A stretch of 64,000 bases of DNA from Shinella sumterensis (GCF_004514425.2 NZ_MYFN02000001.1:686628-750627), one strand, 5' to 3'; shown: positions 27,884-37,444, counted from the first letter of the stretch. Translations and numbers: made by a program. The notes: generated from the letters alone by a model not told the origin.

Positions 27884-29407
27884 ATGCCCTGCATCCTGGG
27901 TATAGACAGCGGACTGACCGTGACGAAGGCGGTGATTTTCGATGCGGACGGCACGGTTCTGTCCACCGCCCGTCGGCGCGTCCCGCAGCTCATCCCCGCG
28001 CCGCAGCATATCGAGCGCGACATGAACGGCATGTGGGCGGCGACCGCAGACGCGATCCGGGAGGCGGTCTTTGCCTGCGGCCGTCCGGCTTCCGACATCG
28101 TCGCCATCGCGGCCACGGCCCATGGCGACGGCATCTACCTCTTGGACAAGGATACGCGACCGCTCGGCAACGCCATCGTTTCGCTTGACACGCGCGCCGA
28201 TGCGATTGCGGATGCCTGGAACAGTGCCGAGATCGGCGAACAATCGCTGGCTCTGACGGGCCAGAAGCCGCACGCCTCGGCGCCGTCTGCCATCTTGCGC
28301 TGGATACGCGACAACGAGCCCGAGCGTTATGCGCGGATTGCGCATTTCATCGCCGCGAAGGACTGGCTGCGCTTCTGCCTTTGCGGCACGATCGGCACGG
28401 ACCGGACGGAGGCGAGCACTTCCTTCACCGACGTTCGCACCCAGGACTACACTGACGACGCATTGCGGCTGTTCGGGCTGGACGGTCTCGTCGGCCGGCA
28501 GCCACCGATCGCAGGCTCTACCGAGGTCGTCGGCGGCGTGACCGCGGCCACCGCGCGCCTCACGGGCCTCGTCGAGGGCACGCCCGTCATGGCCGGTCTC
28601 CACGACGTCACCGCCTCCGCGCTCGGCATGGGTGGTTACGGCGAGGGTGTCGTCGCCGTCATTGCCGGCACCTATTCGATCAATGAAACGGTATCGCGTG
28701 CGCCGAAGGTCGATGCCCGCTGGTTCTGCCGCAACGGCATCCTTCCCGGCGAATGGAACAGCATGTCGATCTCGCCGGCCTCGACCGCCAATTACGACTG
28801 GTTCATCGATCAGTTCTGCGCCAGCGATGCGAAGGCGGCGGAAGCCGCCGGTCAGAGCATCCACGCCATTCTCGGCGAGGAATTCGAGGCAGCACGCGCC
28901 CGACCGTCGAGCGTCTTCTTCCATCCCTATCTTTTCGGGTCGCCGTTCGGTGGCGCTTCGAGCGCCGGTTTCTATGGCCTCAATGCCTGGCATGACCGTG
29001 GCGATCTGGTGCGCGCCGTGCTGGAAGGCATCGCCTTCAACCACCGTGTCCATGTCGATGCGTTGCGCGACGGATTTGCACCCCGTTCGGCACGCTTGAC
29101 GGGCGGCGTCTCGCGCAATCCGGCCATGGCCGGTCTCTTCGCCGATATTCTCGGCATGCCGGTGACGGCGACGCGCACCGAGGAGGCTGCCGCCTGGGGT
29201 GCGGCGCTCTGCGCAGGCGCGGGCGCGGGGCTTTTCGCCTCTCCGACGGACGATCCCCGCGATTTGGCGTCGATCGAAACGACCTATCAACCGGACCCCG
29301 ACCGGCAGAAAGCCTATGACGAGAAGTACCGGGTGTTTCTCGATCTCGCAGAGGCCATGAAGCCGCTCTGGCCGACGCTGCGGCGTCTCGGCGGCGCGGC
29401 ACAGTAA
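27884..29407 (+). CDS. FGGY-family polyol/pentulose kinase (second kinase of the locus)
   Basis: A 507-residue FGGY kinase distinct from EryA. ATPase motif LGIDSGLTVTKAVIFDADG at the N-terminus, AATAHGDGIYLL (about 80), LHDVTASALGMG with the catalytic Asp (about 240), and LTGGVSRNPAMAGL near residue 405. It looks closest to the L-xylulose kinase/YgcE side of the family. ATG 27884 follows GGAGAC. Together with the GlpD-like gene 15 bases downstream it would give a phosphorylate-then-oxidise pathway for a polyol; the substrate is unknown. Confidence 0.85.
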   Translation: MPCILGIDSGLTVTKAVIFDADGTVLSTARRRVPQLIPAPQHIERDMNGMWAATADAIREAVFACGRPASDIVAIAATAHGDGIYLLDKDTRPLGNAIVSLDTRADAIADAWNSAEIGEQSLALTGQKPHASAPSAILRWIRDNEPERYARIAHFIAAKDWLRFCLCGTIGTDRTEASTSFTDVRTQDYTDDALRLFGLDGLVGRQPPIAGSTEVVGGVTAATARLTGLVEGTPVMAGLHDVTASALGMGGYGEGVVAVIAGTYSINETVSRAPKVDARWFCRNGILPGEWNSMSISPASTANYDWFIDQFCASDAKAAEAAGQSIHAILGEEFEAARARPSSVFFHPYLFGSPFGGASSAGFYGLNAWHDRGDLVRAVLEGIAFNHRVHVDALRDGFAPRSARLTGGVSRNPAMAGLFADILGMPVTATRTEEAAAWGAALCAGAGAGLFASPTDDPRDLASIETTYQPDPDRQKAYDEKYRVFLDLAEAMKPLWPTLRRLGGAAQ

Positions 29408-29422
29408 CAGGACATACCCATC

Positions 29423-31096
29423 ATGACGGACATGGCAGCCGATGCGGTCGAAACATTCGACGTCATCATTCTCGGCGCGGGCATCAACGGGGCAGGGCTC
29501 TTTCGCGACCTCTGCCTCCAGGGGCTGAAGTGCCTGATTGTCGAAAAGGCGGATTTCGGCGCCGGCACCAGTGCAGCACCCTCGCGCCTCATCCACGGCG
29601 GCATCAAGTATCTGGAGACCGGCGAGCTTGGCCTCGTCGCGCAGTCGACGCTGGAGCGCAACCTGCTTCTGCGCAACGCACCGCATTGCGTGGAGCCGCT
29701 GCCGACCTTCATCCCGTCCTTCTCCCTGATGAAGGGGGCCTTTGCCGCATTGCGCACGCTTCTCGGCTCCACGACCGCGCCGCGCAGCCGTGGCGCCGTG
29801 CTCATCAAGATCGGCCTGGCGCTTTATGATCTCTACGGTGCGCGCCACCGGGTGATGCCGAAGCACCAGTTCTTCTTCCGCCGCAAGGCGCTCCAGGAAA
29901 TGCCGGCGCTGACGCCGCGTATCGTCGCCGGCGGCATCTATTATGATGCGAAGATCAGCCGGCCCGAGCGGCTCGTCTGGGAACTGGTGCGCGATGGCCT
30001 TGACGCCAGCGTGGGCTCCCGCGCGATGAATGGCGCCACGCTGATCGGCCAACAGGACGGGGTGATCACGCTGCGCGACGCAAACGGCGACGAGCGGCTG
30101 GTTCGCGGCGGGACCGTGGTGAATGCAGCCGGCCCGTGGATCGATCACGTCAATGAAACGCTCGGCATATCCGGCAAGCTGATCGGCGGTACCAAGGGCT
30201 CGCATATCCTGCTGCAGCATCCGGACCTGGTGAAAAGCCTGAAGGGCCGGATGATCTACTTCGAGGCTGACGACGGGCGCATCTGCCTGGTCTACGATTT
30301 CCTCGGGCTCGCCCTCGTCGGCTCGACGGATATCAAGGCCGACAATCCGGATACGGTGCGCTGCGAGGAAGACGAGATCGACTACTTCATCGCCAGCTTG
30401 CGCTCCCTCCTGCCGAAACTCGAGTTCAGCCGCGAGCAGATCGTTTATGCCTATAGCGGTATTCGTCCGCTCCCGGCATCCGATGCCAGCAATCCGGGCC
30501 TGATCAGCCGCGACCATTCGGCGCCGGTCGCCGAGCCGGCCAAGGGACGTCCTTTCCCGGTCATCTCGTTGGTCGGTGGCAAGTGGACGACGTTTCGTGG
30601 ATTTGCCGAGGAAGTCGCCGACACGATCCTCTCGCGCATCGGTCGCAGCCGCACGGTCAGCACCCAGATGCTGCCGATCGGTGGCGGACGGGATTTCCCG
30701 ACGGACGAGGCCACGCGCAAGGCGTGGATCGGACGGCGTGCCGCAGAAAGTGGCCTTCCGGCGTCTCGGATAGAAGCGCTTCTTGCGCGGTACGGCACGA
30801 CCGCCGACGCGGTGCTGGCGCATATCCGCCAGGTGGGCGACCAGCCACTCGTCCATGTCGAAGGCTATGGCCAGGGCGAGATCGACTGGATCGTGCGCAA
30901 CGAGATGGTCGGCCATCTCGCCGATATCGTCATGCGCCGCACGACGCTTGCGATCGAGGGCAAGCTGACGGCGGCGGGACTCGACGAGATCGCATGCGCT
31001 GCGGCTGCGGCTCTCGGCTGGAGCGAGGAGAAGCGGGCCGAGGAACTCGCTGCCGTCACCGCACACCTCACGGCTTTCAACCGCGTCAGCCTTTAA
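29423..31096 (+). CDS. GlpD-like FAD-dependent polyol-phosphate dehydrogenase (second of the locus)
   Basis: A 557-residue FAD dehydrogenase of the GlpD family. FAD motif ILGAGINGAGLFRDLCLQG (about 16-34), GTSAAPSRLIHGGIKYLE, NAAGPWIDHVN, SYSGIRPLP-like AYSGIRPLPAS and VGGKWTTFRGFAEE (about 385). It is longer than EryB and has a C-terminal extra domain (about 410-557) as in true glycerol-3-phosphate dehydrogenases. It directly follows the FGGY kinase and converges with ssuD 108 bases on. Candidate substrates are glycerol-3-phosphate or another polyol phosphate. Confidence 0.88.
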   Translation: MTDMAADAVETFDVIILGAGINGAGLFRDLCLQGLKCLIVEKADFGAGTSAAPSRLIHGGIKYLETGELGLVAQSTLERNLLLRNAPHCVEPLPTFIPSFSLMKGAFAALRTLLGSTTAPRSRGAVLIKIGLALYDLYGARHRVMPKHQFFFRRKALQEMPALTPRIVAGGIYYDAKISRPERLVWELVRDGLDASVGSRAMNGATLIGQQDGVITLRDANGDERLVRGGTVVNAAGPWIDHVNETLGISGKLIGGTKGSHILLQHPDLVKSLKGRMIYFEADDGRICLVYDFLGLALVGSTDIKADNPDTVRCEEDEIDYFIASLRSLLPKLEFSREQIVYAYSGIRPLPASDASNPGLISRDHSAPVAEPAKGRPFPVISLVGGKWTTFRGFAEEVADTILSRIGRSRTVSTQMLPIGGGRDFPTDEATRKAWIGRRAAESGLPASRIEALLARYGTTADAVLAHIRQVGDQPLVHVEGYGQGEIDWIVRNEMVGHLADIVMRRTTLAIEGKLTAAGLDEIACAAAAALGWSEEKRAEELAAVTAHLTAFNRVSL

Positions 31097-31204
31097 GACG
31101 CGGCTTCCGCTTAACCCGTCCTCGTGCCTGGTCTCGCTTCCGAGAACCCGCGATCAAGGCGCCCGCCGGAGGCTCCGGCGTGACGCAAGGCGACGGCGTG
31201 GTAC

Positions 31205-32374
31205 TCAGGAAGCGGAGGTGAGCTTGACGTTGCCGCCGTGGCCGCCGCCGCCGAAGACCTGATGGTGACCGAAGGAGGCGCGCAGCTGGTTGCGCGGCCC
31301 GGGCAGGCCGAGTTCCGGGAAGAGCAGTTCGGAGACGCGGTAGGCCTCTTCGAGATGCGGATAACCCGAGGCAATGACCGTGTCGATGCCGAGGTCCTGG
31401 TATTCGCGCAGGCGCGCGGCAACCGTCTTCGGCGAGCCGACCAACGCGGTGCCTGCGCCGGACCGCACGAGCCCGATGCCGGCCCAAAGATTGGGCGAGA
31501 CTTCCAGCTTGTCGCGGCGGCCGTTGTGCAGGGCAACCATGCGTGCCTGGCCGACCGAATCCGAATTCTTGGTCAGCACTTCCTGTGCCGCTGCAATCGC
31601 CTCGTCGGACAGATGGGAGATCAGCCTGTCGGCAGCCTCCCAGGCCTCGTCGTCCGTCTCCCGGACGATGAAATGCAGCCGGATGCCGAAGGTCGCGTCG
31701 CGGCCCTTGGCAGCGGCGGCCTTGCGGGCATGCGCGATCTTTTCGGCCACCTGCGCCGGAGGTTCGCCCCAGGTGAGGTATTTGTCGACGAGACCGCCGG
31801 CGAAATCTATCGCGGCGTCCGAGGAGCCGCCGAAATAGATCGGCGGGCGCGGCTGCTGCACCGGAGGAAGGCCGAGCTGGGCATCGATTGCCTTGATGTA
31901 CTTGCCGTCCAGGGTGGACCGGCCGGTTTCGATCAGTTCATTGAAGACCTTGAAGAATTCGGCGGCGTGATCGTAGCGCTCGTCATGCGGCAGGAAGATG
32001 CCGTCGCCGGCCAGTTCCTGCGCGCTGCCGCCCACGACGATGTTGAGCAGCAGGCGGCCGTTCGATACGCGGTCGAGCGTCGAGGCGAGGCGGGCGTAAT
32101 AGGCCGGTGTTGCCGTGCCGGGGCGGATGGCGACGAGGAACTTAAGCTGTTCCGTCCGCGCGGCGAGATCGGCGGCAAGCACGAAGGACTCCTCGCAGGC
32201 CGCGCCGACCGGGATGAGAACGCCCGAATAGCCCAGCCGATCGACGGCAACGGCGATCTCGCGGAAATAGCCCGGATCCGATGGACGGCTCAGCTTGTCG
32301 GAGCCGAGATAGGAGCCGTCGCCGGATGATGGGATGAACCACAGGAAATCGAGGGGATTGGCTGTCTTCGTCAC
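31205..32374 (-). CDS. ssuD: FMNH2-dependent alkanesulfonate monooxygenase SsuD
   Basis: A 389-residue bacterial-luciferase-family enzyme that cleaves alkanesulfonates to aldehyde and sulfite for sulfur supply. Recognised by [15 protein letters not shown] at the N-terminus, [32 protein letters not shown] and [15 protein letters not shown], and by the His/Gly-rich end [14 protein letters not shown] typical of SsuD. It needs reduced flavin from a reductase such as the one at 47408. Divergent from the SsuA-like gene, with AT-rich elements before each. Confidence 0.95.
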   Translation of the reverse strand: MTKTANPLDFLWFIPSSGDGSYLGSDKLSRPSDPGYFREIAVAVDRLGYSGVLIPVGAACEESFVLAADLAARTEQLKFLVAIRPGTATPAYYARLASTLDRVSNGRLLLNIVVGGSAQELAGDGIFLPHDERYDHAAEFFKVFNELIETGRSTLDGKYIKAIDAQLGLPPVQQPRPPIYFGGSSDAAIDFAGGLVDKYLTWGEPPAQVAEKIAHARKAAAAKGRDATFGIRLHFIVRETDDEAWEAADRLISHLSDEAIAAAQEVLTKNSDSVGQARMVALHNGRRDKLEVSPNLWAGIGLVRSGAGTALVGSPKTVAARLREYQDLGIDTVIASGYPHLEEAYRVSELLFPELGLPGPRNQLRASFGHHQVFGGGGHGGNVKLTSAS

Positions 32375-32450
32375 GAAATGTCTCCTGCGGTGTGCATGGT
32401 GCCGTCTCTTATGATGCGCCTGAGAACACAGGCGTTTCCCGGAGAATAAT

Positions 32451-32465
32451 AAATTCTATATTTTC
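32451..32465 (-). promoter_or_regulatory. AT-rich sulfur-region element before ssuD
   Basis: Minus strand GAAAATATAGAATTT, 77-91 bp before ssuD. It shares ATAGAATTT with elements before four other units of this region. Flanking inverted repeats AGAAT-N5-ATTCT (32443-32457) and GAATT-A-AATTC (32472-32482) hint at regulator binding. Confidence 0.45.
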
Positions 32466-32482
32466 AGTAAGGAATTAAATTC

Positions 32483-32730
32483 TCTTGTGGCGGATGCCCG
32501 TGGATTTTTATCGCGACCCACGGAGGGTAAAAACGCGATCGACATCTGCTACGGTTTTCAAGCGAATATGGGCCGCATTGACGCGTTCTCCCGACAAAAT
32601 GTTTCGTTCAGGCTGTCGGCGACCGCTGTTGTCGCATTGATAGGCAGCAAAGTCGTTTCCGCTCCCGTGATGAGGACCAGAATGCGCGAGCGGCGGCACT
32701 CGGCAAAACAATATTCCCGTCACACGGCGA
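32483..32730. other. Divergent intergenic region ssuD / SsuA-like gene
   Basis: Roughly 430 bases separate the two genes. Short open frames here lack family patterns and SDs, and I do not call them. CCGTGG/CCACGG arms around 32497-32522 form an imperfect dyad. No other structure recognised. Confidence 0.35.
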
Positions 32731-32755
32731 CATATAATCTATAAAATCTATAAAC
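32731..32755 (+). promoter_or_regulatory. AT-rich element before the SsuA-like gene
   Basis: TATAATCTATAAAATCTATAAA contains the half-site ATCTATAAA twice in tandem about 50-75 bp before the start. It resembles the ATAGAATTT-type elements of neighbouring units when read on the opposite strand (TATAGATTTTATAGATT). Confidence 0.4.
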
Positions 32756-32805
32756 AATAAGCGTTTCAACTAAGCTGATGTCATCAACAGTCGAGGGGAC
32801 CTCTG

Positions 32806-33840
32806 ATGACCCAGCAATCCGAATCCATCTTTTCCAAGGGCCTGTCGCGTCGCGGCCTGATCAAGGCGGCCGGGGTGACCGCCGCAGCGGCCACGGCCGG
32901 TATCATCGGTGCGCGCTCGACGCGCTATGCCATCGCCGGCAATCCGATCCCGATCAAGCTGGAATGGACGGAAGTGGCGGCCTGCCATTCGCCTGTCGGC
33001 TTCGGTCTTTCCAAGGGCATCTATGCCAAGCATGGCCTGGATGTGGAGCTGTTCTATCAGGGAGCCAGCGGCCAGACCCTGATCCAGGCGCTCGCCACCC
33101 GCAAGGCGGAAGCCGGGCCGGGCCTGCTGTACGACTGGCTGAAGCCCATCGAGCAGGGTTTCGACGTGCGGCTCTTTGCCGGTTCGCATGGCGGCTGCCA
33201 GAGCGTGCTCGTCAAGCCGGACTCCGACATCAAGACGCTGACGGACCTCAAGGGAAAGACCATCGGCACCTTCGATGTCATGTCGCCGTCGCGCGTCGCC
33301 TTTTCCGTCGCGCTCGCCAAGGCGGGCCTCAATCCCGAGACCGATGTCACCTGGAAGGTCTTTCCGTTCGATCTCGTGGCGGAAGGCGTGCTGAAGGGCG
33401 AGGCGGATGCCGTCGCGCACATGGACCCCTGGGCCTATTCCTATGAAAAGCAGCACGGCTTCCGCCGCGTCGCCGACACGCAGACCGGTACCTTCAAGGA
33501 CCGCGTGTGCTGCGTGCTCGGCGTCAACGGCGATTATTACGAGGCCAACAAGGATGCCATCAAGCGCGTCGCCGCCGCCAATCTGGAAATCCACCAGTAC
33601 ACGGCGAAACACCCGGACGAGGTCGCCAAGTGGTACTTCGATACGCTGAAGCCCGGCCTTCCGCTGGAAGACCTGACGGAAGTCCTCTCCTCCTTTACCT
33701 ACCACGACCACTGGTTCGGCAAGGATCTGCTGAAGGAGGTGAAGATCGGCTACGAGGATCTCAAGCTGACCGGCGTCATCGATGCGTCGACGGACCCCGA
33801 CGAGATCGCAAACCGCATCACCATCGACATCTTCGCGTGA
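32806..33840 (+). CDS. Sulfonate/nitrate/taurine-type ABC substrate-binding protein (SsuA-like)
   Basis: A 344-residue NMT1/SsuA-type periplasmic binding protein. A twin-arginine motif (SRRGLIK, residues 14-20) precedes the hydrophobic AAGVTAAAATAGIIGA stretch, so it is likely exported folded by Tat. The ligand-binding core begins LEWTEVAACHSPVGFGLSKG. Starts with SD GAGGGGAC. It heads a four-gene unit with permease, ATPase and a small membrane protein; proximity to ssuD suggests sulfonates or sulfate esters as ligands. Confidence 0.88.
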   Translation: MTQQSESIFSKGLSRRGLIKAAGVTAAAATAGIIGARSTRYAIAGNPIPIKLEWTEVAACHSPVGFGLSKGIYAKHGLDVELFYQGASGQTLIQALATRKAEAGPGLLYDWLKPIEQGFDVRLFAGSHGGCQSVLVKPDSDIKTLTDLKGKTIGTFDVMSPSRVAFSVALAKAGLNPETDVTWKVFPFDLVAEGVLKGEADAVAHMDPWAYSYEKQHGFRRVADTQTGTFKDRVCCVLGVNGDYYEANKDAIKRVAAANLEIHQYTAKHPDEVAKWYFDTLKPGLPLEDLTEVLSSFTYHDHWFGKDLLKEVKIGYEDLKLTGVIDASTDPDEIANRITIDIFA

Positions 33841-33844
33841 TGCC

Positions 33845-34846
33845 ATGAGCGCTACGATAGAGGATACATTCGGCGGGACAGGGCGGCGATCCCTCGCTTT
33901 GCCCGTCACCGGCCTGTGGCGAAACGGCCTGCTTGCAGCCGGAACATGGCTGCTCGCCTCCGCCGTGACCTACGGCTTGCCCGATGTCATCACCTGGGGC
34001 GCAACGGAGCTGTTCGCAATCGTGACGCTTGCCGGCGCGATCCTGTTTGTTGCGCTGTCCTTGACGGTGCACCGCCTCGGCAGCGTTGGACGCACCCTCG
34101 TGCACTACGGGCCCTGGTTCATCGTGCTCGGCCTGTGGCTTGCCGTGTGGGAAGTGCTGACGGCCAAGCTCGGCTGGTTGCCCAAACCCTTCTTCTCGCC
34201 GCCGCAGGGCCTGCTGCATGTCTATGTCACGGATTGGGAGCGGCTTTTGATCTGCGTCGCCTATACCGGGCGGCTCTGGGGTCTCGGCTTCTTTTCGGGC
34301 ATCCTCGTGGGCTTTGCCGGCGGCGTGGCGCTGGGCTGGTCGAAGCGCTTCGCCTACTGGGGCATGCCGCTTCTCAAGCTGATCGGCCCCGTGCCGGCCA
34401 GCGCCTGGATTCCCTGCACGTTCTTCCTGTTTCCGACGACCTTCCACGCGTCCATCTTCCTCGTCGCGCTCGCGTCCGGCATTCCTGTCGCCATCCTCAC
34501 GGCCGCCGGTGTCGGGCAGGTCAACCGCTCGTTCTATGATGTCGCTCGTACGCTCGGCGCCAGCAATCGCTTCCTCATCTTCAAGGTCGCCATTCCCGCG
34601 TCGTTGCCGAACGTCTTCGTCGGCGTCTTCATGGGGCTTTACTACTCCTTCGCCGTGCTGGTCGTCGCCGAAATGCTCGGCGCGAAGTTCGGCCTCGGCT
34701 GGTATCTCCAGTTCAACACCGCCTATTCGGCCTACGCCAATGTCTATGCCGCCCTCATCATCATGGCGCTGATCTGCGCGGGCCTCGTGCGCCTGCTCTT
34801 CGTGGTGCGCGACAGGCTGCTCGGCTGGCAGAAGGGGATTCTCTGA
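33845..34846 (+). CDS. SsuC/TauC-type ABC transporter permease
   Basis: A 333-residue inner-membrane permease of the nitrate/sulfonate/taurine class. The EAA coupling segment appears as DVARTLGASNRFLIFKVAIP near residue 240. The N-terminus has two extra hydrophobic segments (about 18-80) before the usual six, making it longer than the typical 250-270 residues. The start lies 4 bases after the binding-protein stop, and its stop overlaps the ATPase start (ATGA). Confidence 0.88.
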   Translation: MSATIEDTFGGTGRRSLALPVTGLWRNGLLAAGTWLLASAVTYGLPDVITWGATELFAIVTLAGAILFVALSLTVHRLGSVGRTLVHYGPWFIVLGLWLAVWEVLTAKLGWLPKPFFSPPQGLLHVYVTDWERLLICVAYTGRLWGLGFFSGILVGFAGGVALGWSKRFAYWGMPLLKLIGPVPASAWIPCTFFLFPTTFHASIFLVALASGIPVAILTAAGVGQVNRSFYDVARTLGASNRFLIFKVAIPASLPNVFVGVFMGLYYSFAVLVVAEMLGAKFGLGWYLQFNTAYSAYANVYAALIIMALICAGLVRLLFVVRDRLLGWQKGIL

Positions 34847-35634
34847 TGGCGCTTGCTCTTGCGGAGAACGTTGTCTCGAACAGCATTGCCCTCGATATCG
34901 AAGGCGTCACACACCGCTACGACCTTGACGGCAGGGATCTTCAGGTTCTCGACAATGTCAGCATCGTCATCGAGCCCGGTGAGTTCGTCGCGCTGCTCGG
35001 GCCGTCGGGTTGCGGCAAGTCCACGCTCCTGCGGCTTGCGGCCGGCCTGGAGACGCCAACCACCGGCCGTGTGCTGGAGGACGGGCGGCCGATCATTGCA
35101 CCCGATCCGGACCGTATCCTCGTCTTTCAGGATGCGACGCTGTTTCCATGGCGCACGGTGCGGGACAATGTCGCGATCGGCCTGGAGGCGCGCGGTCTCA
35201 TCCGAGAGCTGGAGTACCGGATCGACGAGGTGCTGAAGCTGGTGAAGCTCGAAGGCTTCGCGGATGTCTATCCGCATCAGCTGTCCGGCGGCATGGCCCA
35301 GCGTGCGGCCCTCGCCCGTGCCCTCGTCAACGATCCCAAACTCCTGTTGCTTGATGAGCCCTTCGGCAAACTCGACTCGCTGACGCGACTGAGAATGCAG
35401 AACGAGCTTCTCGAGCTTTGGAAGAGTGCCGGTTTCACCGCGCTTCTCGTCACACACGATGTCGAGGAAGCGCTGCTTCTCGCCGACCGGGTGATCGTGC
35501 TGTCGGACCGGCCGGCGTCCATCGTCGCAGAGGTGCGTGTCGATCGGCCCCATCCGCGACGGCGCGATGACGCCGGCCTCGTCGCGCTTCGCCGTGCACT
35601 GCTGGAAAAGCTCGGGATCTCCCATGACGTCTAG
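34846..35634 (+). CDS. SsuB/TauB-type ABC transporter ATPase
   Basis: A 262-residue ATPase with Walker A GPSGCGKST (about 49-57), Q-loop VFQDATLFPW, signature LSGGMAQRAALARAL (about 145) and Walker B LLLLDEPFGKLD, followed by the switch His in VTHDVEEAL. It overlaps both neighbours (ATGA with the permease; the next gene starts inside its end). It powers uptake by the SsuABC-like importer. Confidence 0.92.
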   Translation: MALALAENVVSNSIALDIEGVTHRYDLDGRDLQVLDNVSIVIEPGEFVALLGPSGCGKSTLLRLAAGLETPTTGRVLEDGRPIIAPDPDRILVFQDATLFPWRTVRDNVAIGLEARGLIRELEYRIDEVLKLVKLEGFADVYPHQLSGGMAQRAALARALVNDPKLLLLDEPFGKLDSLTRLRMQNELLELWKSAGFTALLVTHDVEEALLLADRVIVLSDRPASIVAEVRVDRPHPRRRDDAGLVALRRALLEKLGISHDV

Positions 35635-35920
35635 CGCGCGACCCTATCCGATCATCGCTGCGGCCGGAGGTGTCTTTTCCATCGCCGCGCTCGGCTGGTG
35701 GTGGCTGATCTTCAGCAAGGTCGTCGAGGCCGACTACCTGAGCGTCCGCCAGGCCGTGACCTGCATTGCCGGGGTGACGGATCTCTGTACGCTCGCCCAG
35801 GCGCTCTGCACCAACGATCACCTTTACGGCATCCGGTGGTACGCGCCGGAAGCCTTCTGGGTCGCATCAAGCCTCTTCGTCGCCGGCGCGTTCCTGTCGG
35901 CTCGTCCCTCGCGCGCCTGA
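35624..35920 (+). CDS. Small two-helix membrane protein coupled to the sulfonate-type transporter
   Basis: A 98-residue protein with two hydrophobic segments (about 9-30 and 77-93) and an intervening loop of about 45 residues containing three cysteines. It begins 11 bases inside the ATPase gene and is therefore translationally coupled to it. I know no family; an accessory subunit of the transporter or a membrane reductant is possible. The coupling and hydrophobic pattern make it a real gene. Confidence 0.72.
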   Translation: MTSSARPYPIIAAAGGVFSIAALGWWWLIFSKVVEADYLSVRQAVTCIAGVTDLCTLAQALCTNDHLYGIRWYAPEAFWVASSLFVAGAFLSARPSRA

Positions 35921-35945
35921 AGCGCGTCATCAAAGGAGAAATGTC

Positions 35946-37307
35946 ATGACGATCCATCAATCCCCCGAGGTCGCCGAGCAGGATATCGTCGACCTTCCCG
36001 CGGGCGCCGCGACGTTCAAGAGCCGACACCCCGAAACCATCGCGCTGCACGGCGGCAGTTTCCGCTTCGATCCCTCGACGGGCGCGGTCGCCGTGCCCAT
36101 CTACCAGACGTCCTCGTTCCAGCTGCCCGGCACCGATGGTGCGGACAAGCTCTTTGCGCTTGAGGCGCCCGGCCATCTCTACACGCGGGTCTCCAACCCG
36201 ACGCAGGATGCCTTCGAACAACGGCTAGCAGAGCTCGAAGGCGGCGCGGCGGCGCTGGCGGTCTCGTCGGGGCAGGCGGCCTCCGCCTTCGCCATCCTCA
36301 ACCTTGCGCGCGCCGGCGATAATATCGTCAGCGCCGCCGGCCTTTACGGCGGCACCTGGGCGCTGTTTGCGGCGACACTGAAAAGCTTCGGCATCGAGAC
36401 GCGCTTTGTCGACGCCGCCGATCCGGAAGCCTTCGAGAAAGCGACGGATGAGCGCACGCGCGCCTATTATGCCGAATCCCTGCCGAACCCGAAGCTGGAA
36501 GTCTTCCCGATCTCGGAAGTCGCCGCCATCGGCCGCCGGCACGGCGTTCCGCTGATCGTCGACAACACTGCCGCCCCGCTGGTCATCCGTCCGCTGGAGC
36601 ATGGCGCGGCTGTCGTTGTCTATTCGACCACGAAATATATCGGCGGTCACGGCACGTCCATAGGCGGCGCGATTGTCGATAGCGGCACCTTTCCATGGAC
36701 GGAGAACCCGGCCCGCCAGCCGAACCTGACGGAGCCCGACGCGAGCTACCAGGGCAAGACCTGGATCGAGAAGGCGGCGGCCATCGGCTTCCATCCCTAT
36801 ATCCTGCGCGCCCGCGCCGTGCTGCTGCGCGACCTGGGTGCCGCGATCAGCCCGCAGAACGCCTTCCAGTTCATCCAGGGGCTCGAAACCCTGCCGCTGC
36901 GCCTGCGCCAGCATAATGAGAATGCGGTGAAGGTCGCCGAATTCCTCAAGGGCCACGCGAAGGTCGAGCGCGTGATCTTTCCGAAGTTCCAGGAGGGCAC
37001 GGCCAAGGCCCGGGCGGACAAGTATTTCAAGCCGGGCTATTTTGGCGCGCTGGTCGGTTTCGAGCTGAAGGGCGGGCGTGAGGCTGGTCGCCGCTTCATC
37101 GACAATCTTCAGCTGTTCTATCACCTCGCCAATATCGGGGATGCCCGCTCGCTGGCGATCCATCCCGCGACGACGACCCATTCGCAACTGTCGCAGGACG
37201 ACCAGCTAGCAACCGGCGTGACGCCCGGCTATGTGCGCCTGTCCATCGGCCTCGAACATCCCGATGACCTGATCGCCGATCTCGAACGCGCCATTTCACT
37301 GGCCTGA
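35946..37307 (+). CDS. O-acetylhomoserine sulfhydrylase/MetY-like PLP enzyme
   Basis: A 453-residue Cys/Met-metabolism PLP enzyme of the MetY class. PLP Lys is Lys230 in VVYSTTKYIGGHG; VDNTAAPLVIRPLEHGA and LYGGTWALFAATL are family segments. MetY-type enzymes add sulfide to O-acetylhomoserine to make homocysteine. In this place it would capture the sulfide finally released from scavenged organosulfur. SD AAAGGAGAA, 25 bases after the small membrane protein gene. A terminator follows. Confidence 0.9.
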   Translation: MTIHQSPEVAEQDIVDLPAGAATFKSRHPETIALHGGSFRFDPSTGAVAVPIYQTSSFQLPGTDGADKLFALEAPGHLYTRVSNPTQDAFEQRLAELEGGAAALAVSSGQAASAFAILNLARAGDNIVSAAGLYGGTWALFAATLKSFGIETRFVDAADPEAFEKATDERTRAYYAESLPNPKLEVFPISEVAAIGRRHGVPLIVDNTAAPLVIRPLEHGAAVVVYSTTKYIGGHGTSIGGAIVDSGTFPWTENPARQPNLTEPDASYQGKTWIEKAAAIGFHPYILRARAVLLRDLGAAISPQNAFQFIQGLETLPLRLRQHNENAVKVAEFLKGHAKVERVIFPKFQEGTAKARADKYFKPGYFGALVGFELKGGREAGRRFIDNLQLFYHLANIGDARSLAIHPATTTHSQLSQDDQLATGVTPGYVRLSIGLEHPDDLIADLERAISLA

Positions 37308-37328
37308 CCCGTCCGTTCGATCGGTACC

Positions 37329-37359
37329 GCCCCGGCGTACCTCCTCCCAGCGCCGGGGC
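37329..37359 (+). terminator. Terminator after the MetY-like gene
   Basis: A 9-bp GC stem (GCCCCGGCG / CGCCGGGGC) with a 13-base loop, followed by a short pyrimidine run, 21 bases after the stop. Confidence 0.6.
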
Positions 37360-37417
37360 TTCCTTTGCAGGAACTGCCGTTCCGTCAAAAGAAATGCCAT
37401 TTCATCTTTAACCGCAT

Positions 37418-37444
37418 AAAAAAGATAGAATTTCTGTATTTTTG
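37418..37444 (+). promoter_or_regulatory. Conserved AT-rich element before the 2OG oxygenase gene
   Basis: Contains GATAGAATTTCTGTATTT (37424-37441). A copy with one difference (GATGGAATTTCTGTATTT) occurs at 39991-40008 before the FMN monooxygenase gene at nearly the same distance from the start codon (82 and 70 bp from element to start). Confidence 0.6.

Noticed and set aside
27785-31066. A 1093-codon open frame on the minus strand
   Set aside because: It mirrors the codon phase of the FGGY kinase and GlpD-like genes on the plus strand, shows no motifs and is His/Arg/Asp-rich as expected for an antisense shadow in high-GC DNA.
32487-32744. Short open frames between ssuD and the SsuA-like gene
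   Set aside because: No SD, no recognisable pattern, and they cross the AT-rich promoter element.
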